In this document: in pieces, positions 8,776 through 16,973 of the stretch
Layout of the letters: every line of letters begins with the position of its first letter
Numbering within the stretch: the stretch's first letter is position 1
DNA from: RUG12395 sp045541735
Lineage (GTDB): Bacteria > Bacillota > Clostridia > Oscillospirales > CAG-272
Direction: 5' to 3'
DNA length: 64,000 bases
Assembly: GCA_045541735.1 (NCBI GenBank)
Contig: JAZQJQ010000138.1
Coordinates: 1-64,000, forward strand
Notes under the pieces: model-generated
The model's database searches: none
Seen by the model: the letters and a program-made list of their open reading frames with translations, nothing else
What the model was told of the DNA's origin: nothing
Position numbers and translations under genes: made by a program

Positions 8776-9657
8776 TTACCCGTTATAAACGTGCTTTTTG
8801 CGAACCATAAGATTTATGCAGGTGATGGTAAGCACGATAACGAAAAGTATGATGGCAGCGGCGGAAGCGTAGGAAGGGTATCCTCCGCTGTCGCCGTAAA
8901 GCATATCGTAAACGTATCCGACTATTGTATTCATCTCAGAGGCATTCAGATTTGTTCCGAATATCGCAACTGCATCGCTGTATGCTTTAAACGCGCCGAT
9001 AAAGCCTGTAATAACAAGATAAAATATCATAGGAGATATCATCGGAAGAGTGATCTTTGTAAAGGTACGCCACCTGGGTGTACTGTCAACCTTTGCTGCA
9101 TCGTAAAGATCGTCGTTTACGGATGCTATAGCGCTTGTAAGAACAAGTATCTTGAAAGGAAGAACGATCCAGACAGTGTAAATGCACAAAACAAGCATCT
9201 TTGCCCAATAGGGGCCGTCAATAAAATCGATATTGGTATTTAACAGAATATTTACAAGTCCGTCTGTGTAAGGAGTTTTTTTGAAAAGAATCATAAAAAC
9301 CATACCGACGGCGAGCGTGTTCGTTACGTAAGGCAGAAAATATATGGTTTGGAAGAGATTGCGGAGTTTTTTTATTGATGAAAGAGCAAGCGAGATAACG
9401 AGCGCAAGCAAAGTAGAAGCAGGAACAGTAATAAGAACGAGTATAAAAGTATTCTTTACCGCTTGCAGAAAATAAGGATCGTGCAGTACGTACGAAAAAT
9501 TATATGTACCTACCCCGAAAAACGTCTGAGAGGCAAAGTTATACCCTTCCTCAAAAGAATAGACAAGAACGTCGATCAAGGGATAGACAAGAAACGCTCC
9601 CAAAAACAGAATTGCAGGCAATAGATAAAGCCAGCCCTTCAGATCATTTTTTTCCAT
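8776..9657 (-). CDS. Carbohydrate ABC transporter permease, MalF/UgpA type
   Basis: 293-residue permease, partner of the MalG-type subunit. Six membrane segments begin at KGWLYLLPAILFLGAFLVYP. The EAA loop is LYDAAKVDSTPRWRTFTKIT. The frame stays open further upstream, but the start was placed at the ATG at 9657 (MEKNDLKG). The upstream residues are not family-like, and a G-rich ribosome binding site (TTGGGGGC) and a promoter (9694-9722) lie just before it. First gene of the importer operon. Confidence 0.92.
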   Translation of the reverse strand: MEKNDLKGWLYLLPAILFLGAFLVYPLIDVLVYSFEEGYNFASQTFFGVGTYNFSYVLHDPYFLQAVKNTFILVLITVPASTLLALVISLALSSIKKLRNLFQTIYFLPYVTNTLAVGMVFMILFKKTPYTDGLVNILLNTNIDFIDGPYWAKMLVLCIYTVWIVLPFKILVLTSAIASVNDDLYDAAKVDSTPRWRTFTKITLPMISPMIFYLVITGFIGAFKAYSDAVAIFGTNLNASEMNTIVGYVYDMLYGDSGGYPSYASAAAIILFVIVLTITCINLMVRKKHVYNG

Positions 9658-9693
9658 AATTGCCCCCAAAGGATAAAATTCGCCATTTAAGTT

Positions 9694-9722
9694 ATTATAG
9701 CACTCCTTTATCAACAGCGCAA
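9694..9722 (-). promoter_or_regulatory. Candidate promoter of the sugar importer operon
   Basis: On the minus strand TTGCGC (9717-9722), 17 bases, then TATAAT (9694-9699), about 37 bases before the permease ATG at 9657. The -10 box is perfect and the -35 box is weak, as expected for an activator-dependent sugar operon. Confidence 0.5.
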
Positions 9723-9763
9723 GATGAATTAACATTTTTTTGAAAGATAAAGCAGTAATAAAA

Positions 9764-9885
9764 AGGCTCCCTTGTGTAAAGGGAGCTGGGTACCGAAGGT
9801 GACTGAGGGATTGTATGCAATTATTACACAAACACAATCCCTCCGTCTCGCTACGCGATCCACCTCCCTTTACACAAGGGAGGCT
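9764..9885. repeat. Palindromic MITE-like element
   Basis: About 122 bases with long imperfect terminal inverted repeats. The left arm starts AGGCTCCCTTGTGTAAAGGG and the right arm, read on the other strand, starts AGCCTCCCTTGTGTAAAGGG. Both arms continue inward to the shared GGAGGGATTGT/ACAATCCCTCC core. Each arm also holds an inner inverted repeat (CTCCCTT/AAGGGAG). It encodes nothing, sits between the importer operon and the NUDIX gene, and could fold as a long RNA hairpin ending both transcripts. Repeats of this look are common in gut Clostridia, but only one copy is in this window. Confidence 0.75.
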
Positions 9886-9897
9886 ATAATAACCGAC

Positions 9898-10362
9898 TTA
9901 TGTGGTTTTATTTTTTCTTGATCGAAAGTACTCGCCAAGCGGCTTTCTGATAGGTGGAGAGATATTTTCGGGAATTTCGGAAAGTTGAAAAAACCTCAGT
10001 TCATCAACCTCTCCTTTCTGAGGACTTAGATTGCCGCTATATTCTTTACAGATATAAACGATATCGATATTATAGACCTCATCGCCGTTGGGATAAACGT
10101 AGTGAGCGTCCTTTCCGGAAAACACGCCAAACAAAGAAAGCGAATGTGCAGCAAGTCCGGTTTCCTCATAGAGCTCCCTTTTTGCTGCTTCTTCCACTTC
10201 CTCGCCCAAATCAACCGAACCGCCCGAGTAACCCCAGCAATGATTATCACTGCGTAGTTGAAGAAGTACTCTGCCGCACTCATCCTCAACGATCACACTT
10301 GCGCCGACCTGCATAAGCGGCGCATGCCCAACAAGTTTACGCAAGTCCATTATATATCCCAT
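9898..10362 (-). CDS. NUDIX hydrolase
   Basis: 154-residue hydrolase of nucleoside-diphosphate-linked substrates. The Nudix box is complete (G-x5-E-x7-REL-x-EE-x-GL in GGSVDLGEEVEEAAKRELYE onwards), with GASVIVEDECGRVLLQLRSD before it, as in MutT/ADP-ribose-type members. Two starts are possible, 10362 and 10350. GGAGGAG lies 2 bases before the first and 14 before the second; homologues often begin MDLRK, as the second does. Third gene of the minus-strand set AraC regulator, GyrI-like protein, NUDIX. Substrate unknown. Confidence 0.92.
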   Translation of the reverse strand: MGYIMDLRKLVGHAPLMQVGASVIVEDECGRVLLQLRSDNHCWGYSGGSVDLGEEVEEAAKRELYEETGLAAHSLSLFGVFSGKDAHYVYPNGDEVYNIDIVYICKEYSGNLSPQKGEVDELRFFQLSEIPENISPPIRKPLGEYFRSRKNKTT

Positions 10363-10376
10363 AGCTCCTCCGACAA

Positions 10377-10880
10377 TTATTTAACGTAGTAACAATAATC
10401 CATTATGATATTTCCCTTATCGTCGGGGGTTGTGTATCTTGGACAAAGGCAGTTTTCAAAGGACCAAACACCGCCTTGTGCATCTCTGTAAAACTCCATT
10501 CCCGCAGATTCAAGCGCACCTCTGCAAGAGGCGGTGTTGTGCACTTCTTTTTCGGTACCGTAGATCCAACATGTACCAAGTCCCATTGCAGGAAAATCGA
10601 CAAAAGCAAATCCATCGGGTACAGTGGTTTTTTCGGGGCAAAACATACCGATCCAATACTCAAAAGGTTGTCCTTCAGCTCGCCGTTCAAGTCCTACGTA
10701 GCCGGCACCGTTCTCCCAAAGATTTAAAATTGCATCTGTTCCGCCCATATTGCTTTCAAGCAGATCGAACCAACCGTTTTGAAACCACATTCCCCAATGA
10801 GGGCCAAAACCGTCGTACTTCTTGCCGATAAAGCGCATTGCGGGTACCTCTTCTCTGAAAATTTTGATCAATTCTGCCAT
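10377..10880 (-). CDS. Stand-alone GyrI-like effector-binding protein
   Basis: 167-residue protein resembling the GyrI-like / AraC effector-binding fold: MRFIGKKYDGFGPHWGMWFQ at the N-terminus, the central YVGLERRAEGQPFEYWIGMF and a C-terminal YTTPDDKGNIIMDYCYYVK. It has no DNA-binding domain of its own. Such proteins bind or hydrolyse small drug-like molecules. Its ATG lies 2 bases after the stop of the AraC gene, whose C-terminal half has the same fold type, so the pair probably senses one ligand and is co-translated. Ligand unknown. Confidence 0.78.
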   Translation of the reverse strand: MAELIKIFREEVPAMRFIGKKYDGFGPHWGMWFQNGWFDLLESNMGGTDAILNLWENGAGYVGLERRAEGQPFEYWIGMFCPEKTTVPDGFAFVDFPAMGLGTCWIYGTEKEVHNTASCRGALESAGMEFYRDAQGGVWSFENCLCPRYTTPDDKGNIIMDYCYYVK

Positions 10881-10882
10881 AA

Positions 10883-11719
10883 CTACTCCTTTTCGATCGG
10901 AACGAATATACGTTCAGTATACAACTTGCTATTCTCCGTATAACATTCAAATTCATACCCTTTTGCCCGTTTAAAGCCATTTTCCGGCAGCCATACGCGG
11001 TAGATATAATTCCACGTTTCGCTTATTAATTCCGCAAAAGTGTGTTGTGTAGCAGCCGGAGTATCAAAAACCGCATACACTCCGGGCGTTATGAAGAGGT
11101 CAACAGTATTTTCATAAACGTTTTTAACAAGCTCACTTTTCACGCCTATATAGTAATCAAGCGCCCGTGTTTCCGTATTCCAGCACATTACACCGTAATC
11201 AACTGCGTTATTCATATCCGTAAGCCTTACGGAACAGCCGGATGCATTATACTTGTTCCAAGCTTTGTTGGGTGATAGACCTAAGAAGGGATATGCGGAA
11301 ATGCTAAATCCGTTGATGTAGACAATGGTTGCAACAGGCAGGTTTTCCTGCTTATCGAAGGAAAAACGATTGTAAAGACGCAAACTGCAATCAGCACTTC
11401 TGAAATCCGTGGGAAGTATCCCGTGCTCGCTGATAAAGGCACGGGTAAAGTTCTCCTTTGAGTTAAACCCGTATTCAAAGGCGATGTCTGATATTGGACG
11501 GTCGGAAACACACATCACTCGAACTATTTCGGAAATTCTTCGTTTTCGTATATAGTCCGCAGGGGTGATCCCTACAGCTTTTTTAAAAATCCGAAGAAAA
11601 TGATACTCCGAATAGCCTGCGACGCGGGATAGACTAACGTTATCAAGGATTCCCGACTTATCACTTTTCAGCTCTGATTCGATAAGGGATATAACCTTTT
11701 CAATGCTTTCGCGGTACAT
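10883..11719 (-). CDS. AraC-type regulator with GyrI-like effector domain
   Basis: 278-residue regulator of the Rob/SoxS-GyrI build. The N-terminal AraC helix-turn-helix pair is at about residues 1-105 (VSLSRVAGYSEYHFLRIFKK, then ISDIAFEYGFNSKENFTRAF). The C-terminal effector-binding domain is at about 115-278 (ETRALDYYIGVKSEL, FITPGVYAVFDTP, WLPENGF, FECYTENSKLYTERIFVPI). The start was placed at 11719, where GAGGTG lies 6 bases upstream; an in-frame ATG at 11752 lacks a site. It probably controls itself and the two genes behind it. Confidence 0.9.
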   Translation of the reverse strand: MYRESIEKVISLIESELKSDKSGILDNVSLSRVAGYSEYHFLRIFKKAVGITPADYIRKRRISEIVRVMCVSDRPISDIAFEYGFNSKENFTRAFISEHGILPTDFRSADCSLRLYNRFSFDKQENLPVATIVYINGFSISAYPFLGLSPNKAWNKYNASGCSVRLTDMNNAVDYGVMCWNTETRALDYYIGVKSELVKNVYENTVDLFITPGVYAVFDTPAATQHTFAELISETWNYIYRVWLPENGFKRAKGYEFECYTENSKLYTERIFVPIEKE

Positions 11720-11786
11720 AGCAACACCTCGCCTATATATTACCACTTCCAACAGAAAAAGGATTGATAAAAATTGCGAAAAAGAG

Positions 11787-14372
11787 TTATCTCTTCATCT
11801 CCGCATATTTGCGGACAAATTCGTTTATCTCGTTGCCGACGGCAGTGAGCTCGTCCGCGAATTCCTTGGGTGTCATACGGAGTATGCCCGAATTTACCGC
11901 AGAGCACTGCACAAGCCTGTCTGCGGTAACGACACGGGCGCTGTAATCGGGGCCGAGATCGTGCATCAGTTTTTCAATAAATGCATCTGCCGTTTGCTCG
12001 TGCTTTGTGAACACAACTCTGTATCCGTTGCGCTCAAAATCAGAGCCCTGCCCCTCCTTTACAAGATAAGCATCGAAAACAAGTATAAGCTCGGTCTTTG
12101 TAAATCCAACGTAATTTGCAAGCAATGTCATAAGGCTCTCCCTTGCATCGTCAAGATTTACTTCGGCAAGCGATTTAAGACTTTCCCAAGCAAATATTAC
12201 GTTGTAACCGTCAACTATTACGATATTATGCTGAGGTTTTGTTGCCTTTTTCTTAGGCGTTTTTCGTCTTTCTTCATTCATCACCGTCTTTACTTCGCGG
12301 TACTGACGGCGCTTTATCGGTCCAAACGCACGAAGCATGATCGCTTCAAGTTCTTCGTCACTCAGCGAATATTTTTTTGCAAGGCTCGAAGCCTTAGGAA
12401 CGGTTATTTCCTCCTTCTTCCCGGAGTCAAGGTCAACGGTTATATGCTTATATGCATCCACCTCGTTCCACGGAACAGTAAAGCCTGCGCCGTGCGCGCA
12501 GAATACGGAATGTGGAGAATTTGCCAGGTCCGCTTCAGGGTCATATCCGCGTTCAGAGATTACTTCATCGGCATTATGGCATGGTTCGTATCCGTCGGAA
12601 ACACAAGTCATTCTTCCCTTTCCCGCTGTGTATGCGGTAAGCTCTCTTGCGTATCCGTGAAGCTCGGAGACGGGGCCTCTGCCCGAAAGTACGGCAATAT
12701 CGTTTTCGTTTGAGAGGATCTCAAATTCCGCGTAACGCGACTGCAATTCCGCCATAGCTCTGCCAAGATTTGCCGACGGAAGCTCAAGACGGAATTTATA
12801 ATACGGCTCAAGAAGCTCGCACCCGGCCTTCATAAGTCCTTGACGGACTGCGCGATAGGTAGCTTGACGAAAATCGCCGCCTTCCGTATGCTTTAAATGC
12901 GCTCTGCCGGCAACGAGAGTTATCTTGGTATCGGTGAGAAATGCGCCGGCAAGCACGCCCCTGTGGCGTTTTTCATACAAATGGGTGAGTATCAACCTTT
13001 GCCAATTTGTACTTAACGTATTGTCGGGGACATCTGTATCAAAAACAAGGCCGGTTCCCTTCGGTTGAGGTTCCATAAGAAGATGTACCTCAGCATAGTG
13101 CCTGAGGGGTTCGAAATGACCTACACCAATTGTCTTACCAGCTATTTTTTCCTTGTACAGTATCTTGCCGGTATCGAACTCGCAATCAATGCCGATGCGC
13201 TCGCGTATAGTTCTTTTGAGTATATCGGTCTGAATGTCGCCCATTAGGCGCGCCTCTATCTGAGAAAGCTCCTCATTCCAGCAAAGATGCAAAGACGGCT
13301 CTTCTTCCTCTATCTCCTTTAGCTTTGGAAAATATAGATTAACGTCACATCCGAACGGCAAAACAATACGGTACGAAAGCACCGGTTCAAGAACCGGTTT
13401 GCCGCAATCCGCCTCGAATCCGAGTCCCTGACCTATATAACTTTCACTAAGTCCGCTTACTGCGCACACTTCACCCGCACTCACAGTTTCTGTCTGTTCA
13501 AATTTTTCACCGGAATATAAGCGTATGCGATCGACCTTTTCTGCGATCCTTTTACCTTCGCCGTTAATATAAACTATCTCGTCGCGAACAGACAGCGTAC
13601 CTCCGGTTACTTTCATATACGTAAGGCGCAACTGATCCGCACGGCCTATCTTATATACCTTTGCGCCAAAGCGCTCGTCACTGTACACGGGATCAAGGGT
13701 AAATCGGTCAAGCGTTTGCAATAAGTAGTCAACGCCTTCCGTTTTTAAAGCAGAACCGTAAAGACACGGAAAGAGCCTTCGTTCCGAAATCAACTGAGCT
13801 ATATCCTCGTCTTCTATCGGTTCATCGGAAAGAAAGGTATCAAGCAGATCTTCATTTATCATTGCAAGGCGTTCATCAAAATCGTGTTTTGATGAATCTT
13901 CAAAAAATGAAACACAGCACGGAGAAAGGATCCTTGAAAGCTCTGCTTCAAGTTCGTCTTTCAGTTTTATTGCAATATCGCATTTATTTACAAAAATGAA
14001 TGTTGGAACTCCGTACATTTCAAGCAGCGACCAGAGTGTGCGTGTGTGGTTCTGCACTCCGTCCGAGCCGCTTATAACGAGCACTGCATAGTCAAGCAGC
14101 GCAAGAGTTCTCTCCGTTTCCGCAGAAAAATCAACGTGTCCCGGAGTGTCAAGAAGTATAAAATCGCAATTATCGGTAGAAAAGCGCGCCTGCTTTGAAA
14201 AAACGGTGATACCGCGCTCGCGCTCTACTTCGTTAGTATCAAGATAGGTATTCTTATGATCGACTCTCCCAAGCGTTCGGATCTTACCCGATCGGTACAA
14301 AAGAGCCTCGGAAAGAGTTGTCTTGCCGGCATCTACGTGTGCAAGTATTCCAATCACTATCTTCTTTTTCAC
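11787..14372 (-). CDS. TetM-like ribosome-protection GTPase fused to a YacP/Rae1-like NYN nuclease domain
   Basis: 861-residue fusion. Residues 1 to about 660 are a translational GTPase of the TetM/TetW group: G1 AHVDAGKTT (11-19), G2 RGIT, G3 DTPGH (75-79), G4 NKCD (129-132), EF-G-like domains II-V, and the tetracycline-protection-type ending ANSPHSVFCAHGAGFTVPW. A basic linker leads to a NYN/PIN-like domain from about residue 714 (NIVIVDGYNVIFAW, ARESLMTLLANY, ELILVFDAYLV, VVFTKHEQTADAFIEKL, VVTADR). This matches YacP/Rae1, a ribosome-dependent mRNA endonuclease in Bacillus; the acidic residues are kept. The start is GTG, with AAGGAG 6 bases upstream. Tetracycline resistance is possible but unproven, and an A-site rescue or cleavage role is an inference. 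Confidence 0.9.
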   Translation of the reverse strand: MKKKIVIGILAHVDAGKTTLSEALLYRSGKIRTLGRVDHKNTYLDTNEVERERGITVFSKQARFSTDNCDFILLDTPGHVDFSAETERTLALLDYAVLVISGSDGVQNHTRTLWSLLEMYGVPTFIFVNKCDIAIKLKDELEAELSRILSPCCVSFFEDSSKHDFDERLAMINEDLLDTFLSDEPIEDEDIAQLISERRLFPCLYGSALKTEGVDYLLQTLDRFTLDPVYSDERFGAKVYKIGRADQLRLTYMKVTGGTLSVRDEIVYINGEGKRIAEKVDRIRLYSGEKFEQTETVSAGEVCAVSGLSESYIGQGLGFEADCGKPVLEPVLSYRIVLPFGCDVNLYFPKLKEIEEEEPSLHLCWNEELSQIEARLMGDIQTDILKRTIRERIGIDCEFDTGKILYKEKIAGKTIGVGHFEPLRHYAEVHLLMEPQPKGTGLVFDTDVPDNTLSTNWQRLILTHLYEKRHRGVLAGAFLTDTKITLVAGRAHLKHTEGGDFRQATYRAVRQGLMKAGCELLEPYYKFRLELPSANLGRAMAELQSRYAEFEILSNENDIAVLSGRGPVSELHGYARELTAYTAGKGRMTCVSDGYEPCHNADEVISERGYDPEADLANSPHSVFCAHGAGFTVPWNEVDAYKHITVDLDSGKKEEITVPKASSLAKKYSLSDEELEAIMLRAFGPIKRRQYREVKTVMNEERRKTPKKKATKPQHNIVIVDGYNVIFAWESLKSLAEVNLDDARESLMTLLANYVGFTKTELILVFDAYLVKEGQGSDFERNGYRVVFTKHEQTADAFIEKLMHDLGPDYSARVVTADRLVQCSAVNSGILRMTPKEFADELTAVGNEINEFVRKYAEMKR

Positions 14373-14400
14373 GGCAAGCTCCTTTCCGTTTTTATTTATA

Positions 14401-14429
14401 ATCTTAACATTTTTCCGTCTTTATTGCAA
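14401..14429 (-). promoter_or_regulatory. Promoter of the GTPase-NYN gene
   Basis: On the minus strand TTGCAA (14424-14429), 17 bases, TAAGAT (14401-14406), about 29 bases before the GTG start. No leader-peptide open frame of the tetM attenuation type fits in this short leader. Confidence 0.5.
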
Positions 14430-14452
14430 CCTATATTTTGAATATTCAAGAA

Positions 14453-14485
14453 AAATCGGCAAGGAGCAAATATCCTTGCCGATTT
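14453..14485 (-). terminator. Terminator of the PAP2-to-DUF1622 operon
   Basis: 13-base-pair perfect stem (AAATCGGCAAGGA / TCCTTGCCGATTT) with a 7-base loop, followed on the minus strand by TTTTT. It starts 1 base after the DUF1622 stop codon. Confidence 0.9.
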
Positions 14486-14486
14486 A

Positions 14487-14858
14487 TTATTTTTTATCAA
14501 TAAGTCCCTTTTCATCCTTTTCCATTTTTATTTCCCAATGAATAAGGATGGCAAGAAGAGCACGGATAAGTATAACAACGGCAAGTATGCCAAGCTCACG
14601 CAGATCGCGGACAATTACAGTATTGATTATCTCAGCGCCCATCTTAAACTCAAGAGCAAACGCAAGTGTTCTGCCAAGGTCGATTATTATTGTTGTGGGT
14701 CTTTTTCTTAATACGACCACCAAAAGCTTTGCGAGCGATCCTATCGATCCAAAAACTATTATAAGGATACCTACAAGTTCCAAAGTATTAACTACAAACT
14801 CGGCAAAATACTCAAGAAACTCGGTATATCCACCAAGGAACTTTGAAAAGAACTCCAT
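14487..14858 (-). CDS. DUF1622 family membrane protein
   Basis: 123-residue small membrane protein of the DUF1622 family. A first segment holds VVNTLELVGILIIVFGSIGS, then a basic KLLVVVLRKRPT stretch, the family-typical RTLAFALEFKMGAEIINTVI, and a last segment LGILAVVILIRALLAILIHW. Function unknown. The start was placed at 14858, where GGAGG lies 6 bases upstream; the earlier in-frame ATG at 14876 falls inside the preceding M20 gene. Last gene of the operon, 11 bases after the M20 stop. Confidence 0.85.
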   Translation of the reverse strand: MEFFSKFLGGYTEFLEYFAEFVVNTLELVGILIIVFGSIGSLAKLLVVVLRKRPTTIIIDLGRTLAFALEFKMGAEIINTVIVRDLRELGILAVVILIRALLAILIHWEIKMEKDEKGLIDKK

Positions 14859-14869
14859 TTCAACCTCCG

Positions 14870-16303
14870 TTAGCATTGCCTCATCAGGCGGATATAGAAT
14901 TCAACAGCACTGCGGGCAGTCTCTAAGCGTATACTTTCGTTATTACCGTGTATCGAAGCGCGCTCATCGCTTGTAAGATCCATAGCCGAGAAGCGATATA
15001 CTCTGTCGGATATCCTTCCCCAATGACGGCTGTCGGAGCACTGCACCATCAGATACGGAGAAACGATACAACCCTTCCAAGTGGAGGCAACAGAACTCGC
15101 GACCTTGTTCCATCCTTCGCAGTCCGTGCTCGAAACACGGCTGGGCTCCATACCGTGAAGAGCCTTAACTTCAACATGCTCATCACTGATAGTCTTACGA
15201 AGATATTCGAGACCGCTCTCCATACGGTCATCGGGGTTAAGGCGGATATTAGATATAAGCATTGCTTCAGGCGGAATTACGTTAGAGGCATCGGATCCCT
15301 TCATCTGCGTAAAAGCAACCGTGGTACGCATAAGAGCATTAAGCTCGCCGCCACTTTTTTTACAAATAAGATCGAGCACCGGCAAAAAGATCCCAATATT
15401 AGAAAATATGATCTTGTAAATAAAGGACGAATGCCTGCCGAGAGTATCAAACATCTGCGCAACGGGCGCTGTGAGATGAGCTTTAAAGGGATTATCAAGT
15501 ACTCTGCGGCACGCCTTGGCAAGTAAGTCTATAGGAGCATTCGGCTTTGGAGCGGAAGCGTGTCCTCCGCTTGACTTTACCGTGTAAGATACGTCCATCA
15601 TTCCCTTTTCGGCAATACCTATAAGTCCGCAAGGGGCGCTCACTCCCGGAAATACGTTCTGGACGACTGCTCCGCCCTCGTCAATTACAAAAGCAGGCTC
15701 GATTCCTTCTTTTTCAAAATAATCAACAATATTTACTGCGCCCTTGCCGTTTGTTTCCTCGTTACCCGAGAAAGCAAAATAGATATCGTTTTCCGGCACG
15801 TAGCCTTCCTTTATCAGATGTTCCGCGGCAAACATTATACCGTTAAACGTGACCTTAGTATCAAGCGTTCCTCTACCCCAGATGCGGCCGTCTTTAAGAA
15901 GCGCCTCAAATGCAGGAACATCCCAGCCGTTCTCGTTAACGGGAACAACGTCATAATGCGCCATCATTACGGCAGGCAGACCGTCGGTTTTTCCCTTCCA
16001 TCTGAAAAGCATACCTCGATCTTCCATACGTGTAAAAGTACATTTTTCAAACACATTGGGATAGACAGCCGGCAAAGCATCGATAAACGCTTCAAACTCC
16101 GCATTATCTTCAAGCGAAGCATCGCGGTAGGACACGGTCTTGTATCTCACGAGTCTGCGAAGAGCCTCTACGGCAGCATCCGAGTCAAATTGCTCATCGT
16201 TTTTTAGTAACTTAGGCTGTGACTTGGGTTTAAAACAAATTGCACGTACTATAATGACGGCAAAGAATATCAAAATAACAGCGGGTATTATCATCCACCA
16301 CAT
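14870..16303 (-). CDS. Membrane-anchored M20 family metallopeptidase
   Basis: 477-residue zinc carboxypeptidase-like hydrolase. An N-terminal membrane segment (MIIPAVILIFFAVIIVRAI) anchors it. The M20 metal-site motifs are MMAHYDVVP (His and Asp), WGRGTLDTK (bridging Asp), FSGNEETNGKG (catalytic and metal Glu) and the dimerisation-domain SSGGHASAP. It resembles the PM20D1/CPS1 subgroup, which also has an N-terminal membrane anchor. The ATG at 16303 directly follows the stop of the upstream membrane gene and has GGAG about 9 bases upstream; in-frame codons further upstream overlap that gene. Likely peptide or N-acyl-amino-acid cleavage coupled to the two membrane proteins before it. Confidence 0.92.
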   Translation of the reverse strand: MWWMIIPAVILIFFAVIIVRAICFKPKSQPKLLKNDEQFDSDAAVEALRRLVRYKTVSYRDASLEDNAEFEAFIDALPAVYPNVFEKCTFTRMEDRGMLFRWKGKTDGLPAVMMAHYDVVPVNENGWDVPAFEALLKDGRIWGRGTLDTKVTFNGIMFAAEHLIKEGYVPENDIYFAFSGNEETNGKGAVNIVDYFEKEGIEPAFVIDEGGAVVQNVFPGVSAPCGLIGIAEKGMMDVSYTVKSSGGHASAPKPNAPIDLLAKACRRVLDNPFKAHLTAPVAQMFDTLGRHSSFIYKIIFSNIGIFLPVLDLICKKSGGELNALMRTTVAFTQMKGSDASNVIPPEAMLISNIRLNPDDRMESGLEYLRKTISDEHVEVKALHGMEPSRVSSTDCEGWNKVASSVASTWKGCIVSPYLMVQCSDSRHWGRISDRVYRFSAMDLTSDERASIHGNNESIRLETARSAVEFYIRLMRQC

Positions 16304-16304
16304 A

Positions 16305-16973
16305 TCAGAGAGCTCCTTTTTTGTAGAGTATTCTTGCCACAGCGACAGTAAAGAGTACGCCAACAGGAACCATAATGCCGACAGTAGACGCATCAAGCGC
16401 AGGAACGAAGATAAAGAGCGCTAACATCAGGATGATAGGCGCAACGGAAAGCTTGAGGTTTTTAGAAATAAACACTACAGCAAGTCCGCCGAAAAGAGCA
16501 GGCAATATCATATCGAAAGCCGGAACAAGTACGGGAGATTCGAGAATAGGAGTAAGCGGAACTATGCAGATGACTCCGATTATTATTATTAGCGTTGTTA
16601 CTATGCTCGAAACAGCAATAGCTATGGTGGATATTACCTCGCCTTCCTCGCTGGAAGCCTTTACTTTTGCACGCTCCATTGCATCAATAGCACAAGGGAG
16701 TTTGAGGTTTGAGATGTTACCGGTGACGAAAGAAAGGTAAGTGCCTCCTGCACCAAGCATCGGAACGTAAGTAAATATCTCAACGATTCCGACCGCCCAA
16801 TACATTGGCGCTGTTGCAATGATTCCCTTTAAAAGGATCTTAAAATCAGGCAAAGCCCCGAATATCACGGAAAGAACAGCCGGAAAACAGATAAGCACGC
16901 AGGCAACGATAATGCCCCATGTCCGTCCGTAAGCGTGGACACTGTCCATATAAGAACGTTCTGACTTTTTCAT
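16305..16973 (-). CDS. Polytopic membrane protein, partner of the DUF5058-type protein
   Basis: 222-residue membrane protein with about six hydrophobic segments, starting TWGIIVACVLICFPAVLSVI. It has a glycine-rich half-segment (VPMLGAGGTYLSFVTGNISN) and the charged turn RAKVKASSEEGEVISTIAIA, which look like a transporter core. Its ATG shares one base with the stop of the preceding gene (TAATG), indicating translational coupling and a two-subunit complex. Proteins like it usually travel with DUF5058 proteins in Clostridia. Substrate unknown; peptides or amino-acid derivatives are suggested only by the M20 peptidase that follows. Confidence 0.75.
   Translation of the reverse strand: MKKSERSYMDSVHAYGRTWGIIVACVLICFPAVLSVIFGALPDFKILLKGIIATAPMYWAVGIVEIFTYVPMLGAGGTYLSFVTGNISNLKLPCAIDAMERAKVKASSEEGEVISTIAIAVSSIVTTLIIIIGVICIVPLTPILESPVLVPAFDMILPALFGGLAVVFISKNLKLSVAPIILMLALFIFVPALDASTVGIMVPVGVLFTVAVARILYKKGAL

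Noticed and set aside
11703..12713. 336-codon plus-strand frame across the GTPase-NYN gene
   Set aside because: Runs antisense through the AraC start and the conserved NYN domain, Cys/Phe-rich with no recognisable motif.
11787..14372. Calling the GTPase a proven tetracycline resistance determinant
   Set aside because: Sequence places it in the TetM-like group, but the fused nuclease and core-like context make resistance unproven.
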